Under the pieces are notes generated by a model. It had not been told where the DNA came from, searched no databases, and saw only the letters and a program-made list of their open reading frames with translations. A stretch of 30,859 nt of DNA from a virus, in IMG/VR virus record IMGVR_UViG_3300030389_001171, positions 1-30,859 of that record; one strand, 5' to 3'. The position numbers and the translations under genes were made by a program. Positions 1-5,387 of the stretch are shown here, piece after piece. The first letter of the stretch is position 1. Each line of letters begins with the position of its first letter.

Positions 1-231
1 CATGATCTTCTTTTCTGGGTCATTGAAGAGTGTCCACAACACAAACGCTCCAGTAATCCAACTTTTTCCGACTCCTCGGAAGGCTTGGATTTGTAGACGT
101 TTAGGTCCGTGTTGTAGGTAGTCTGCAATGGCATATTGCGCCCTAGTTGGTGAAGGGAGATCAAGCTGGTCCCATAATGCTTGCAGAAACAGCTTGAAAT
201 CGCCCTGTAAGGACGTTAAAACGTCTTTCAT
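1..231 (-). CDS. terL: Terminase large subunit (T7 gp19-like), N-terminal part, cut by window edge
   Basis: This is the ATPase and nuclease motor that pumps phage DNA into the prohead. Translation from the ATG at 231 gives 77 residues before the window ends. They follow T7 gp19 closely: a QGDFKLFLQALW segment matches the T7 QLKGDF..FL..LW stretch, and AFRGVGKSW is the Walker A (P-loop) region, where T7 has AFRGIGKSF. No stop is met, so the rest of the gene, including Walker B and the nuclease domain, lies beyond base 1. The start sits 17 bases past the upstream gene's stop and has no strong Shine-Dalgarno. Family assignment is secure. Confidence 0.93.
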   Translation of the reverse strand, partial: MKDVLTSLQGDFKLFLQALWDQLDLPSPTRAQYAIADYLQHGPKRLQIQAFRGVGKSWITGAFVLWTLFNDPEKKIM

Positions 232-248
232 GTACGAATGTGGATAAA

Positions 249-1256
249 TTACTTTTTCTTGCGCTTAGGAGGTCTTACATAACCCTTAAATTTCTTTTGT
301 CCTTTTAGTGGTCCTGATGTATGTCTTAGCTTTGGATATTTGCCAGCCATTATTTGACCGTAAATAAACTCGTCAATTTGATCTAGTAATGGTGCTATCT
401 CATCTATGAAACCAAAACGTTGTTTCATAGTTGCACCAGTAAAATCTATAGTTGAGTCATCTAATCCAGCCATGTCTATAAATTGGTGAACATCTACATG
501 TATAGGATGAAACTTTTTATCGCCCACCAAACCGATTAAATTTTCAGCTTCGTTTCCAATTTTTAAAGTAGACCAACGATTATTAGTATGTACATATTTA
601 AGGAATTTTCTTTTTTCCGTTGGGTTTAGACCAGCAGCAATTCTATCTATAAGACCTAATGGAGATTTATGGTGTACTAAAACACCTCTACCAGTCGGTC
701 CTAAAGTTTGTTCTTGTTCCCATTTTTGTCTTCTAGCTGTACGTGCATTTCTTTCAGACAACTTAACTGCTTTAACACGTAGAGAACCATCTTTATTAAA
801 TTCAGAATTACTTTTTAAATAATGAGTTGGTTCTCCAGTAGTTTTGTCTTTGTAAAAAGGATATCCTCCTAAACTTTTATGTTTAGCATAATAAGCTTGA
901 CCAGCTTTTTTATACTTAGCTGCTTCAACTGGGTCTTCAATTACGTTTCTAGCTTTAACAGGTTTTTTATTTAGAAACTGTGAATACTTATCTGAAACTT
1001 TATCTACATTAAAAGCTTGCGGTTCGTCTTTTAAACGTCGAGCGTTTTCACTTATTTGTTTTAACTTTTGTTTTACAGCTTGGTTTCTTGCTAGATCGCC
1101 AGCTTCTAGTTTTGGTCTTAACTTGACCCCTTTTGGTACTACTCCGTTTCTTATTACGCCCTTACCATTGCTGCCGTTTTTAAGCGCAGATTTGGCAGCA
1201 CGCTTTCCATTACTAAGCAGGGCATCGACGCCTGCCGCAATTATTCTGCTTGCCAT
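249..1256 (-). CDS. Lys/Arg-rich protein with an HNH-like C-terminal half, next to terminase
   Basis: This 335-residue, strongly basic protein is not a family I can name firmly. Residues 1-110 are low-complexity and rich in K, R, N and G, probably disordered and able to bind nucleic acid. The C-terminal half carries an HNH/endonuclease VII-like arrangement: HHK at 195-197, a GNEAENL segment at 234-240, then histidines at 250, 253 and 257. That spacing (HH, then GN..NL, then H..H) is typical of His-Me finger nucleases, but the match is by eye. It lies just upstream of the large terminase, where HNH nucleases are common in phages and can assist packaging. Its ATG lies one base after the T-run of an intrinsic terminator, so it has no Shine-Dalgarno. 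A non-catalytic DNA-binding or virion protein is the alternative. Confidence 0.6.
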   Translation of the reverse strand: MASRIIAAGVDALLSNGKRAAKSALKNGSNGKGVIRNGVVPKGVKLRPKLEAGDLARNQAVKQKLKQISENARRLKDEPQAFNVDKVSDKYSQFLNKKPVKARNVIEDPVEAAKYKKAGQAYYAKHKSLGGYPFYKDKTTGEPTHYLKSNSEFNKDGSLRVKAVKLSERNARTARRQKWEQEQTLGPTGRGVLVHHKSPLGLIDRIAAGLNPTEKRKFLKYVHTNNRWSTLKIGNEAENLIGLVGDKKFHPIHVDVHQFIDMAGLDDSTIDFTGATMKQRFGFIDEIAPLLDQIDEFIYGQIMAGKYPKLRHTSGPLKGQKKFKGYVRPPKRKKK

Positions 1257-1257
1257 T

Positions 1258-1277
1258 AAAAAAGCCCCTTACGGGGC
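1258..1277 (-). terminator. Intrinsic terminator upstream of the HNH-like gene and terL
   Basis: On the minus strand GCCCC-GTAA-GGGGC forms a perfect 5-bp GC stem with a tetraloop and is followed at once by six T residues. It lies between the stop of the 179-residue gene (1286) and the ATG at 1256, and the T-run ends one base before that ATG. terL expression must therefore rely on read-through or on a promoter I cannot see. Confidence 0.8.
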
Positions 1278-1285
1278 GGTTATTG

Positions 1286-1825
1286 TTATAGTCCTCTGGC
1301 TTTTTTTGCCGTTTGTGAGTTTGGGTATTTTTTAATAAATTCAGCTTTCGTCATTTTTTTCTTCTTCATTGCTTGGAAGTCTTTGTGTTTCTGACGTAAC
1401 TTGTCTACATGTGGCTTACCAAATCTGGCTTCGTTCTTTTCTCTAATTGATAAACGACCTGAACCAGCTTTAGGTGTATTGGTTTTAGTTGTTGAAGTAG
1501 TTGTATTTCTTTTACCTTTGTAAGTACCCATTTCTGGATACCTAGCTTTATTTATTCTTGCTGACTTTTTAGTAGCTGTTTTAGAAAGCTTTTCTTCTTG
1601 TTTTTTATAATCTGATCCGAGATTTGATAAACCACGAGATTTTTTATTTACAGGTGCTGATCTTTCTTGTACAGGAATGTTGGAAAGACCTGTTTTCTTT
1701 TTGGTTACTCTGCCTCTTTTATTTGTTTCCTGTAATTTTTTTATTTTTAATTTGTTAGAAATTCTTCTAAACAAATCAGTGCGTTTCTTCTTTTGGTCTT
1801 TTCCAGACCTACTTGGTCTTGCCAT
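1286..1825 (-). CDS. Highly basic hypothetical protein (179 aa)
   Basis: This is an unrecognised protein dominated by Lys, Arg, Ser and Thr, with almost no hydrophobic core in its first 120 residues, so much of it is probably disordered. The C-terminal 60 residues (from about KNEARFGKPHVDK) could form helices. It starts one base after the TAA of the HNH nuclease gene and is the last gene before the terminator at 1258-1277. The extreme charge and its place between the two terminase genes suggest a nucleic-acid-binding role in packaging or a virion component, which is inference only. No catalytic motif, signal peptide or membrane segment is visible. Confidence 0.6.
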   Translation of the reverse strand: MARPSRSGKDQKKKRTDLFRRISNKLKIKKLQETNKRGRVTKKKTGLSNIPVQERSAPVNKKSRGLSNLGSDYKKQEEKLSKTATKKSARINKARYPEMGTYKGKRNTTTSTTKTNTPKAGSGRLSIREKNEARFGKPHVDKLRQKHKDFQAMKKKKMTKAEFIKKYPNSQTAKKARGL

Positions 1826-1826
1826 C

Positions 1827-2156
1827 TTAATTAATATGTTGATGAATAATTAGCTCTCGCAGTGGCTGAAATCCAAATGCTTTTCGCATCCATTCGAGCC
1901 AATGACTACTACCTTTGTCCTGATTGCATTTCCTGCAAGCACACACCACATTTGATGTAAGATCTTGTCCACCTTTTGAACGAGGTTGAACATGATCGAG
2001 TGTAAGTTCTTTAAATTCATAAGTTTCTCCGCAATAAACACATGTACATTTGAAGTGCTCTTTTACAGCTCTTCTCCAGAGCCGTTTAGAATCTGAACTT
2101 GTCATGGTTATTAGGTTTTGTAAGTAATGTTTTGGACTAGGTAGTAGAGGGGTCAT
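1827..2156 (-). CDS. HNH endonuclease
   Basis: This is a small HNH-family nuclease with a complete zinc-finger-like core: C39-x-x-C42, the catalytic pair D54-H55 followed by QPRSKGG, N69, and C74-x-x-C77-N78 followed by QDKG. This is the McrA-like HNH pattern (CxxC, DHV.P.SKGG, N, CxxCN..K). Such genes commonly sit beside terminase genes in cyanophages and other tailed phages, and some HNH proteins stimulate the terminase. The ATG at 2156 overlaps the upstream stop as ATGA, which favours this start. A second ATG at 2105 would give a 92-residue protein with the whole HNH core, and neither has a good Shine-Dalgarno. Whether it is a packaging nuclease or a homing endonuclease cannot be decided from sequence. 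Confidence 0.88.
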   Translation of the reverse strand: MTPLLPSPKHYLQNLITMTSSDSKRLWRRAVKEHFKCTCVYCGETYEFKELTLDHVQPRSKGGQDLTSNVVCACRKCNQDKGSSHWLEWMRKAFGFQPLRELIIHQHIN

Positions 2157-2404
2157 TTACGTATTTTGAGTCGGCTTTTTCTGTTTTCTGATGGTTTCTG
2201 TAGTCTTCCCTTGGTAGTACTCCCCTTATAGTGAGCAGCGTCTTTGTTATCGCCATTTCCGTAGGTACCAAGTTGTCTATTAAGTCGATTTGCATTTACA
2301 CGTAGGGCTAATCCCTTTTTAGTTTTGTTGTATTTTTTTTGTTGCTTGAGTCGTTTTGCTCTAGCTTTTGGGTTGGATCTATAGTATTTAGCTGTTCCTG
2401 CCAT
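2153..2404 (-). CDS. Small basic hypothetical protein (83 aa)
   Basis: This Lys/Arg/Asn-rich protein starts MAGTAKYYRSNPKARAKRLK and contains a GTYGNGD turn near the middle. I recognise it as resembling short proteins that often sit beside the HNH gene in marine cyanophages, but no function is known to me. It overlaps the small terminase gene by 17 bases, and its stop overlaps the HNH start as ATGA, so the three are probably translated in a coupled chain. A helical, RNA- or DNA-binding protein is plausible from the charge. No enzyme motif is present. Confidence 0.65.
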   Translation of the reverse strand: MAGTAKYYRSNPKARAKRLKQQKKYNKTKKGLALRVNANRLNRQLGTYGNGDNKDAAHYKGSTTKGRLQKPSENRKSRLKIRK

Positions 2405-2633
2405 AGAGTTTCGCCTGTACTAATTCTGGATCAACAGTTGGCATAACCTGTGCAAGTTTTGACAGAGGGTTTCCGTCGTAAGCAACACCGCTAATATCAT
2501 TAGCTTTTAACCAATCGCAGGCTGCCTTTAAGTCTTGAGTAGTTGCCTCGCCTGATTTGATGCGAGCGAGGAACTCCTTAGTAACTAAGTTATGCAACTC
2601 GTTGAATTGATCTTCGGTTGCTTTCTTTTTCAT
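2388..2633 (-). CDS. terS: Terminase small subunit (T7 gp18-like DNA maturase A)
   Basis: This 81-residue protein recognises the packaging substrate and regulates the large terminase. Length and position match T7 gp18 (89 residues, just upstream of gp19). The segment ATTQDLKAACDWLKANDISG, followed by a GNPLSKL stretch, is the typical small-terminase pattern in T7-like marine phages. It is the only non-basic protein in its neighbourhood. The ATG at 2633 overlaps the preceding stop as ATGA. Unlike T7, where gp18, gp18.5 and gp18.7 lead into gp19, here an HNH gene and two basic proteins separate terS from terL. Confidence 0.82.
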   Translation of the reverse strand: MKKKATEDQFNELHNLVTKEFLARIKSGEATTQDLKAACDWLKANDISGVAYDGNPLSKLAQVMPTVDPELVQAKLYGRNS

Positions 2634-2785
2634 GCTGTCCTCTTTTTCTTTTTCTTCTTCAACTTTGCTTTTTCTATCTTTTTGATAGTTCTAAATTGGT
2701 CGCCATACCTTTCTTTATCTATGTTGTATAAATATTTAGGTACTCCACGAACAGTTCTTATTTTTAAGATGTTGTTGGCTGCCAT
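2630..2785 (-). CDS. Small basic protein (51 aa) with poly-lysine tail
   Basis: The reading frame gives 51 residues starting MAANNILKIRTVRGV, with a KLKKKKKKRTA end. It begins inside a TAATG overlap with the upstream 50-residue gene and ends in an ATGA overlap with terS, so both ends are tied to neighbouring genes. This supports it as a real coding sequence despite its size. The lysine-rich C-terminus suggests nucleic acid binding. No family is recognised. Confidence 0.6.
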   Translation of the reverse strand: MAANNILKIRTVRGVPKYLYNIDKERYGDQFRTIKKIEKAKLKKKKKKRTA

Positions 2786-2937
2786 TATCTTTTTTTAGCT
2801 GTCTTAGCTGCACGTTTAAAGTTTGCTTTTGTTGGAGCACCTTTAGCTCCGGGTTTTCTCATCTTTTCGCCAGATCCAGCAGCGATGCGTTTTCTTTTGG
2901 CGTGGATATTAGCGTATAGTCCTCTTTTAGCTGGCAT
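2785..2937 (-). CDS. Small basic protein (50 aa), cyanophage MPAKRGLYANI type
   Basis: The frame encodes 50 residues, MPAKRGLYANIHAKRKR and onward, with a GSGEKMRKPG motif and a lysine-rich tail ending TAKKR. I recognise this as a recurrent short protein of T7-like marine phages; its function is unknown to me. Both ends lie in TAATG overlaps with neighbouring small genes. Nearly a third of its residues are Lys or Arg and it has little hydrophobic content, so it may be a DNA- or RNA-binding peptide or a virion-associated polycation. Confidence 0.7.
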   Translation of the reverse strand: MPAKRGLYANIHAKRKRIAAGSGEKMRKPGAKGAPTKANFKRAAKTAKKR

Positions 2938-3002
2938 TATCTATACCCCTTTTTTGAACCTTTACCTTTAGATCCACAAGATCCTTTTCCTTTGTGTGCC
3001 AT
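2937..3002 (-). CDS. Very small Gly/Lys-rich peptide (21 aa)
   Basis: This 21-codon frame reads MAHKGKGSCGSKGKGSKKGY plus a final R. Glycine, lysine and serine make up most of it, with a single cysteine. TAATG overlaps join it to the genes on both sides, and all neighbours are similar small basic proteins, which argues for real translation. A spacer produced by the coupled-translation layout is the alternative. Confidence 0.5.
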   Translation of the reverse strand: MAHKGKGSCGSKGKGSKKGYR

Positions 3003-3148
3003 TATTTTTTCCTCATGTTTTTGGATATAGCTTTAGCTACAGCTTTAGGTAACTTTGGATTTTTAGCCATAAGTTTTTTAGCTGTACCATTTTTTTTGGC
3101 AGGTGGTCTGCCTCTTTTTGAACCATAGGTTCCTTTTCCCATTGGCAT
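3002..3148 (-). CDS. Small basic protein (48 aa)
   Basis: The frame starts MPMGKGTYGSKRGRPPAKKN and ends with a helical Lys/Ala-rich segment (KAVAKAISKNMRKK). The GRPPAKK stretch resembles AT-hook-like or histone-tail-like nucleic-acid-binding sequence, although one such motif proves nothing. A second ATG two codons downstream (3142) could also serve. Its start lies two bases after the stop of the 78-residue gene, and its stop overlaps the next start as TAATG. Confidence 0.6.
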   Translation of the reverse strand: MPMGKGTYGSKRGRPPAKKNGTAKKLMAKNPKLPKAVAKAISKNMRKK

Positions 3149-3150
3149 AA

Positions 3151-3387
3151 TTAACATTTCCATTTGCGAAGGGCTAAAGCCTTACGAGTAGGCTTGCCGT
3201 TTGGTTTTTTCATTGGTCCCTTGACTCCTGACATACGAGCACAAAAAGATCTTTTGCGAGGACCACCACCCGGTTGGGGTGCTTTTAGGTTTGAGCCTGT
3301 AGCTCTGTTGTATTTTTCTCTACCAGCTTTAGTCAGTCCGCCAGTACGACTTTTGTGTTTGCCGATTTTTAAACTGACGTTTGCCAT
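3151..3387 (-). CDS. DUF6321-like small basic protein (78 aa)
   Basis: This 78-residue protein contains the segment RKRSFCARMSGVKGPM followed by KKPNGKPTRKALALRKW. I recognise that as typical of a short phage family, DUF6321, of unknown function. The N-terminus (MANVSLKIGKHKSRTGGLTK) is also strongly basic, and the protein has cysteines at positions 49 and 78. It starts in a TAATG overlap with the upstream 52-residue gene. The family is found in many marine and enterobacterial tailed phages near the packaging genes. Function cannot be stated. Confidence 0.75.
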   Translation of the reverse strand: MANVSLKIGKHKSRTGGLTKAGREKYNRATGSNLKAPQPGGGPRKRSFCARMSGVKGPMKKPNGKPTRKALALRKWKC

Positions 3388-3545
3388 TATTTAATATCCA
3401 AACCTTTTTTAACTATCTGTAGTGCTCTATCATCAAGCTCGTTATCAGTTTGCTCTACTAATTTTTCAAGTAATTGAACAACAAATAATTTGAATTTTTC
3501 ACTTTTTAAAGAAGTTAAAACGAGAGGTTTTATTAGTGCTAACAT
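3387..3545 (-). CDS. Hypothetical helical protein (52 aa)
   Basis: This 52-residue frame (MLALIKPLVLTSLKSEKFKL and onward) has an amphipathic helix pattern followed by an acidic middle (EQTDNELDDRAL). It differs from its basic neighbours and may be a soluble helical hairpin. It overlaps the upstream secreted-protein gene by 47 bases in another frame, and its TAA overlaps the next start as TAATG. An AAAAGAAA purine run precedes the ATG. I have seen similar short proteins in cyanophages but know no function. Confidence 0.6.
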   Translation of the reverse strand: MLALIKPLVLTSLKSEKFKLFVVQLLEKLVEQTDNELDDRALQIVKKGLDIK

Positions 3546-4077
3546 TTTCTTTTGGTAATAATGATTGAATAGGAACTATGTCGTGACACATATGTTCGAC
3601 ACGACTTCCCGGTCTTAGGGTGAAACCCTTACTTTGTAATTCGGCACATTTCAATGCGCGAACAAGCTCGTAGTCGAGCCTTAATTTCTCTTCTTGTCTC
3701 TTTGCTATTTCTTTGCAGAGCTTGTATCCACTCTTATCTAGTGGAACCATAAAGTTAACTTGAAAACCCCAGTTCTCATTTAGTTGGTAGCTGGAAGGAT
3801 GTAACCCCTCCATATCCTCTTTTTCAGACCATGGCTTTGCATGGTTGCCCATATAAAATGGAGAGAATGTCATAGTACTTCCATTACACGAAACCCCCTG
3901 CGAATACTGCTGTCTCGAAGAAGCTCCATTGTTCTGGAATTGTATTGCGCTATTGGTGACATTGCCCGTCGCGGCTGCTACCGGATTGGAGGTGTTATTA
4001 ACTTCAGGTTCGTCTGCTAAAACAGGTGTTACTGTGAGAAGACAGAGAGCGAGGTAACAGTAGTGTTTATAGTCCAA
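3499..4077 (-). CDS. Probable secreted/periplasmic protein of unknown function (about 192 aa)
   Basis: The open frame extends up to 4464, but the upstream part looks like a shadow of the 118-residue gene in another frame. A TTG at 4077 gives a protein with a clear signal peptide: a short KH-containing N-end, the hydrophobic run YLALCLLTV, then TPVLADE as a likely signal peptidase site. The mature part has three or four cysteines, a SQGVSCNG segment, TMTFSPFYMGN and a helical Lys/Glu-rich C-terminus. The start overlaps the preceding gene by 49 bases. Two secreted proteins next to a holin recall lysis genes such as spanins, but no lipobox or membrane-spanning pair supports Rz/Rz1. No ATG exists near the signal peptide, so the start is uncertain. 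Confidence 0.6.
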   Translation of the reverse strand: MDYKHYCYLALCLLTVTPVLADEPEVNNTSNPVAAATGNVTNSAIQFQNNGASSRQQYSQGVSCNGSTMTFSPFYMGNHAKPWSEKEDMEGLHPSSYQLNENWGFQVNFMVPLDKSGYKLCKEIAKRQEEKLRLDYELVRALKCAELQSKGFTLRPGSRVEHMCHDIVPIQSLLPKENVSTNKTSRFNFFKK

Positions 4078-4385
4078 TCTGTTGTTGCGTCTATTTGTTC
4101 TACTAATCCTGCTGCTCTTGATGTTGTCTCTAGAAGCCAGTCTGCTGTTGGATCTGTTACTGAGAAGGTTGTAGCTGCGTCTGCAATGTCTCCAGAAGGA
4201 GTCACATTTGAGCCTGACCAGCTCTTTACCTCTGCTCCAAATACCTGTGTCTGCTTGACTTCTTGGACTGTTTGAGTTGTAGTTGTCGTACTGTTCATCG
4301 ACCCTTGTGTGAACTGAGGGGTCACAGTATTTGCTCTCGCTACTGCGGGTGACAACAGTGCTAAGAGAAGAATCCATTTCTTCAT
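4029..4385 (-). CDS. Secreted Thr/Ser-rich protein of unknown function (118 aa)
   Basis: The protein opens with a textbook signal peptide (MKKWILLLALLSPAVARA followed by NT), so the mature form is about 100 residues and exported to the periplasm or cell surface. The mature part is rich in Thr, Ser and Val (TTTTTQTVQEV, ATTFSVTD, TTDWTINTTV) and likely folds as beta-strands. The ATG overlaps the holin-like gene's stop as ATGA. I recognise the general pattern (NTVTPQFTQG near the N-terminus and LSVFSQ at the end) from cyanophage genomes, always without a known role. Position beside the holin suggests an envelope function during lysis, which is inference. Confidence 0.72.
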   Translation of the reverse strand: MKKWILLLALLSPAVARANTVTPQFTQGSMNSTTTTTQTVQEVKQTQVFGAEVKSWSGSNVTPSGDIADAATTFSVTDPTADWLLETTSRAAGLVEQIDATTDWTINTTVTSLSVFSQ

Positions 4386-4687
4386 ATTTTTGGTTTTGTT
4401 GGAGTTGTACTTGTGCCGTTACCATTCTTCTTACCGTTGCCCGTAGACAGCCCGAAAGTTGCAAGTGCGCCCGTAAAAATCGAGGCTACGAACGTGATGT
4501 CAGCGGATGCGTTAGATTTTTTTACCATTGGTAACTCAACATAATTAAGAGTGATAATAAATCCGCTCCATATGACAACACCCAAACGCACGGCTGCGCC
4601 AAGTATTGCCATCTGTTCTTCATGGTCATCTACGTTTTCTTTTAATTTGGTAAGGAGTCCTTTTTTTTCTGGCTTTTTTTCTTCCAT
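4382..4687 (-). CDS. Holin-like two-helix membrane protein (101 aa)
   Basis: This is a small membrane protein with two predicted transmembrane helices, about residues 28-50 and 63-82, a charged Lys/Glu-rich N-terminus and a hydrophilic Gly/Asn/Thr/Lys tail. The layout and length fit a class II holin, which makes the cytoplasmic membrane permeable at the end of infection. Position also fits: T7's holin gp17.5 lies between the tail fibre gene 17 and terminase gene 18, exactly as here. It overlaps the preceding proline-rich gene by 46 bases. No endolysin gene is present in this window. The assignment comes from topology and synteny, not from a residue signature. Confidence 0.65.
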   Translation of the reverse strand: MEEKKPEKKGLLTKLKENVDDHEEQMAILGAAVRLGVVIWSGFIITLNYVELPMVKKSNASADITFVASIFTGALATFGLSTGNGKKNGNGTSTTPTKPKI

Positions 4688-5055
4688 TTATCTATTTTTC
4701 CTTGTATTAACTTTTGCAGTTGCTTTTTAATAGTGTTAAAAAATGGTTGTGCAAATGTTGTTACTGCAACCGCACTTACCGCTGCATAAGTTGCAGCCAT
4801 AACCACTTCTGTTGTTGGTAAAGGTACTTCAAAATTAAAGTAAGGTACCTCAATCTTTGGAGGTGGTGGTGACTGTTCAGTTGTTTCCTTTGTTTTAGAT
4901 TTAGTCTTTTTAGGTTTACGTAAATCACTAGGAGGTACAACTAAAGGTTGGTAGGATGGAATATCAGCTGTAGGTAAATCTAATGCTGGGGTTGGATATT
5001 GTTGGTCGAGTGGTAAAGCTAATGTGGGTAGGTGGATAGGTTCACCTAGCTCCAA
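4642..5055 (-). CDS. Proline-rich membrane-associated protein (137 aa)
   Basis: The N-terminal 75 residues are rich in proline with little secondary structure (repeated LP, TP and PPP steps). A hydrophobic stretch at about residues 84-106 could cross the membrane, and the end is a Lys-rich amphipathic helix (KKQLQKLIQGKIDKWKKK). The likely start is the TTG at 5055, which overlaps the upstream gene by 10 bases; there is no better in-frame ATG before the hydrophobic part. The arrangement suggests a membrane protein with an extended arm, possibly another lysis or adsorption factor, but no family is recognised. Confidence 0.55.
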   Translation of the reverse strand: MELGEPIHLPTLALPLDQQYPTPALDLPTADIPSYQPLVVPPSDLRKPKKTKSKTKETTEQSPPPPKIEVPYFNFEVPLPTTEVVMAATYAAVSAVAVTTFAQPFFNTIKKQLQKLIQGKIDKWKKKSQKKKDSLPN

Positions 5056-5372
5056 GGCACACCAGTAGCCATTGTAGGTGTTTTCTGCTCTGTGACTTGT
5101 GCATCCAAAGCAGCTTCAATTTGTGCAATTGTAAGACCATTTTCAGAAGTAGCTATCTGTTCTATTTTTGCTTTTACCCAACCAATAACTTGATCGTGCG
5201 TTAGATCTTTATAAGGTATTAATGTTTCAGGTCTTTCTAAATCAACTTCTCCTGTAGCTCTTGTACTATAAGTTCCATCAGTTGCATCTACACGGTAAAT
5301 AACTTTACTGACGTAACCGTCCGCTGTTGCACGAACACATGTGTTTACTTCCCAAGTTTTTGTAATTGTCAT
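5046..5372 (-). CDS. DUF7936-like protein (108 aa) downstream of the tail fibre
   Basis: This is a soluble 108-residue protein with a beta-rich first half (TKTWEVNTCVRATADGYVSK, then VIYRVDATDGTYST) and a helical second half ending in a low-complexity tail. It resembles a short cyanophage family (DUF7936, by memory) regularly encoded right after the tail fibre gene. A fibre-associated or virion-assembly role is inferred from synteny only. It begins 15 bases after the tail fibre stop, and its end overlaps the next gene's TTG start. Confidence 0.65.
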   Translation of the reverse strand: MTITKTWEVNTCVRATADGYVSKVIYRVDATDGTYSTRATGEVDLERPETLIPYKDLTHDQVIGWVKAKIEQIATSENGLTIAQIEAALDAQVTEQKTPTMATGVPWS

Positions 5373-5387
5373 TTTTTTATTTAGTTT

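Noticed and set aside
3164-3394. Plus-strand ORFs such as 3164-3394, 23898-24197 and 26106-26681
   Set aside because: All lie antisense to well-supported minus-strand genes and encode hydrophobic or biased shadow translations with no family resemblance.
4078-4464. The upstream two-fifths of the 321-codon frame ending at 3499
   Set aside because: It overlaps the 118-residue secreted protein entirely, has a Ser/Arg-rich shadow composition, and places a signal peptide in mid-protein.
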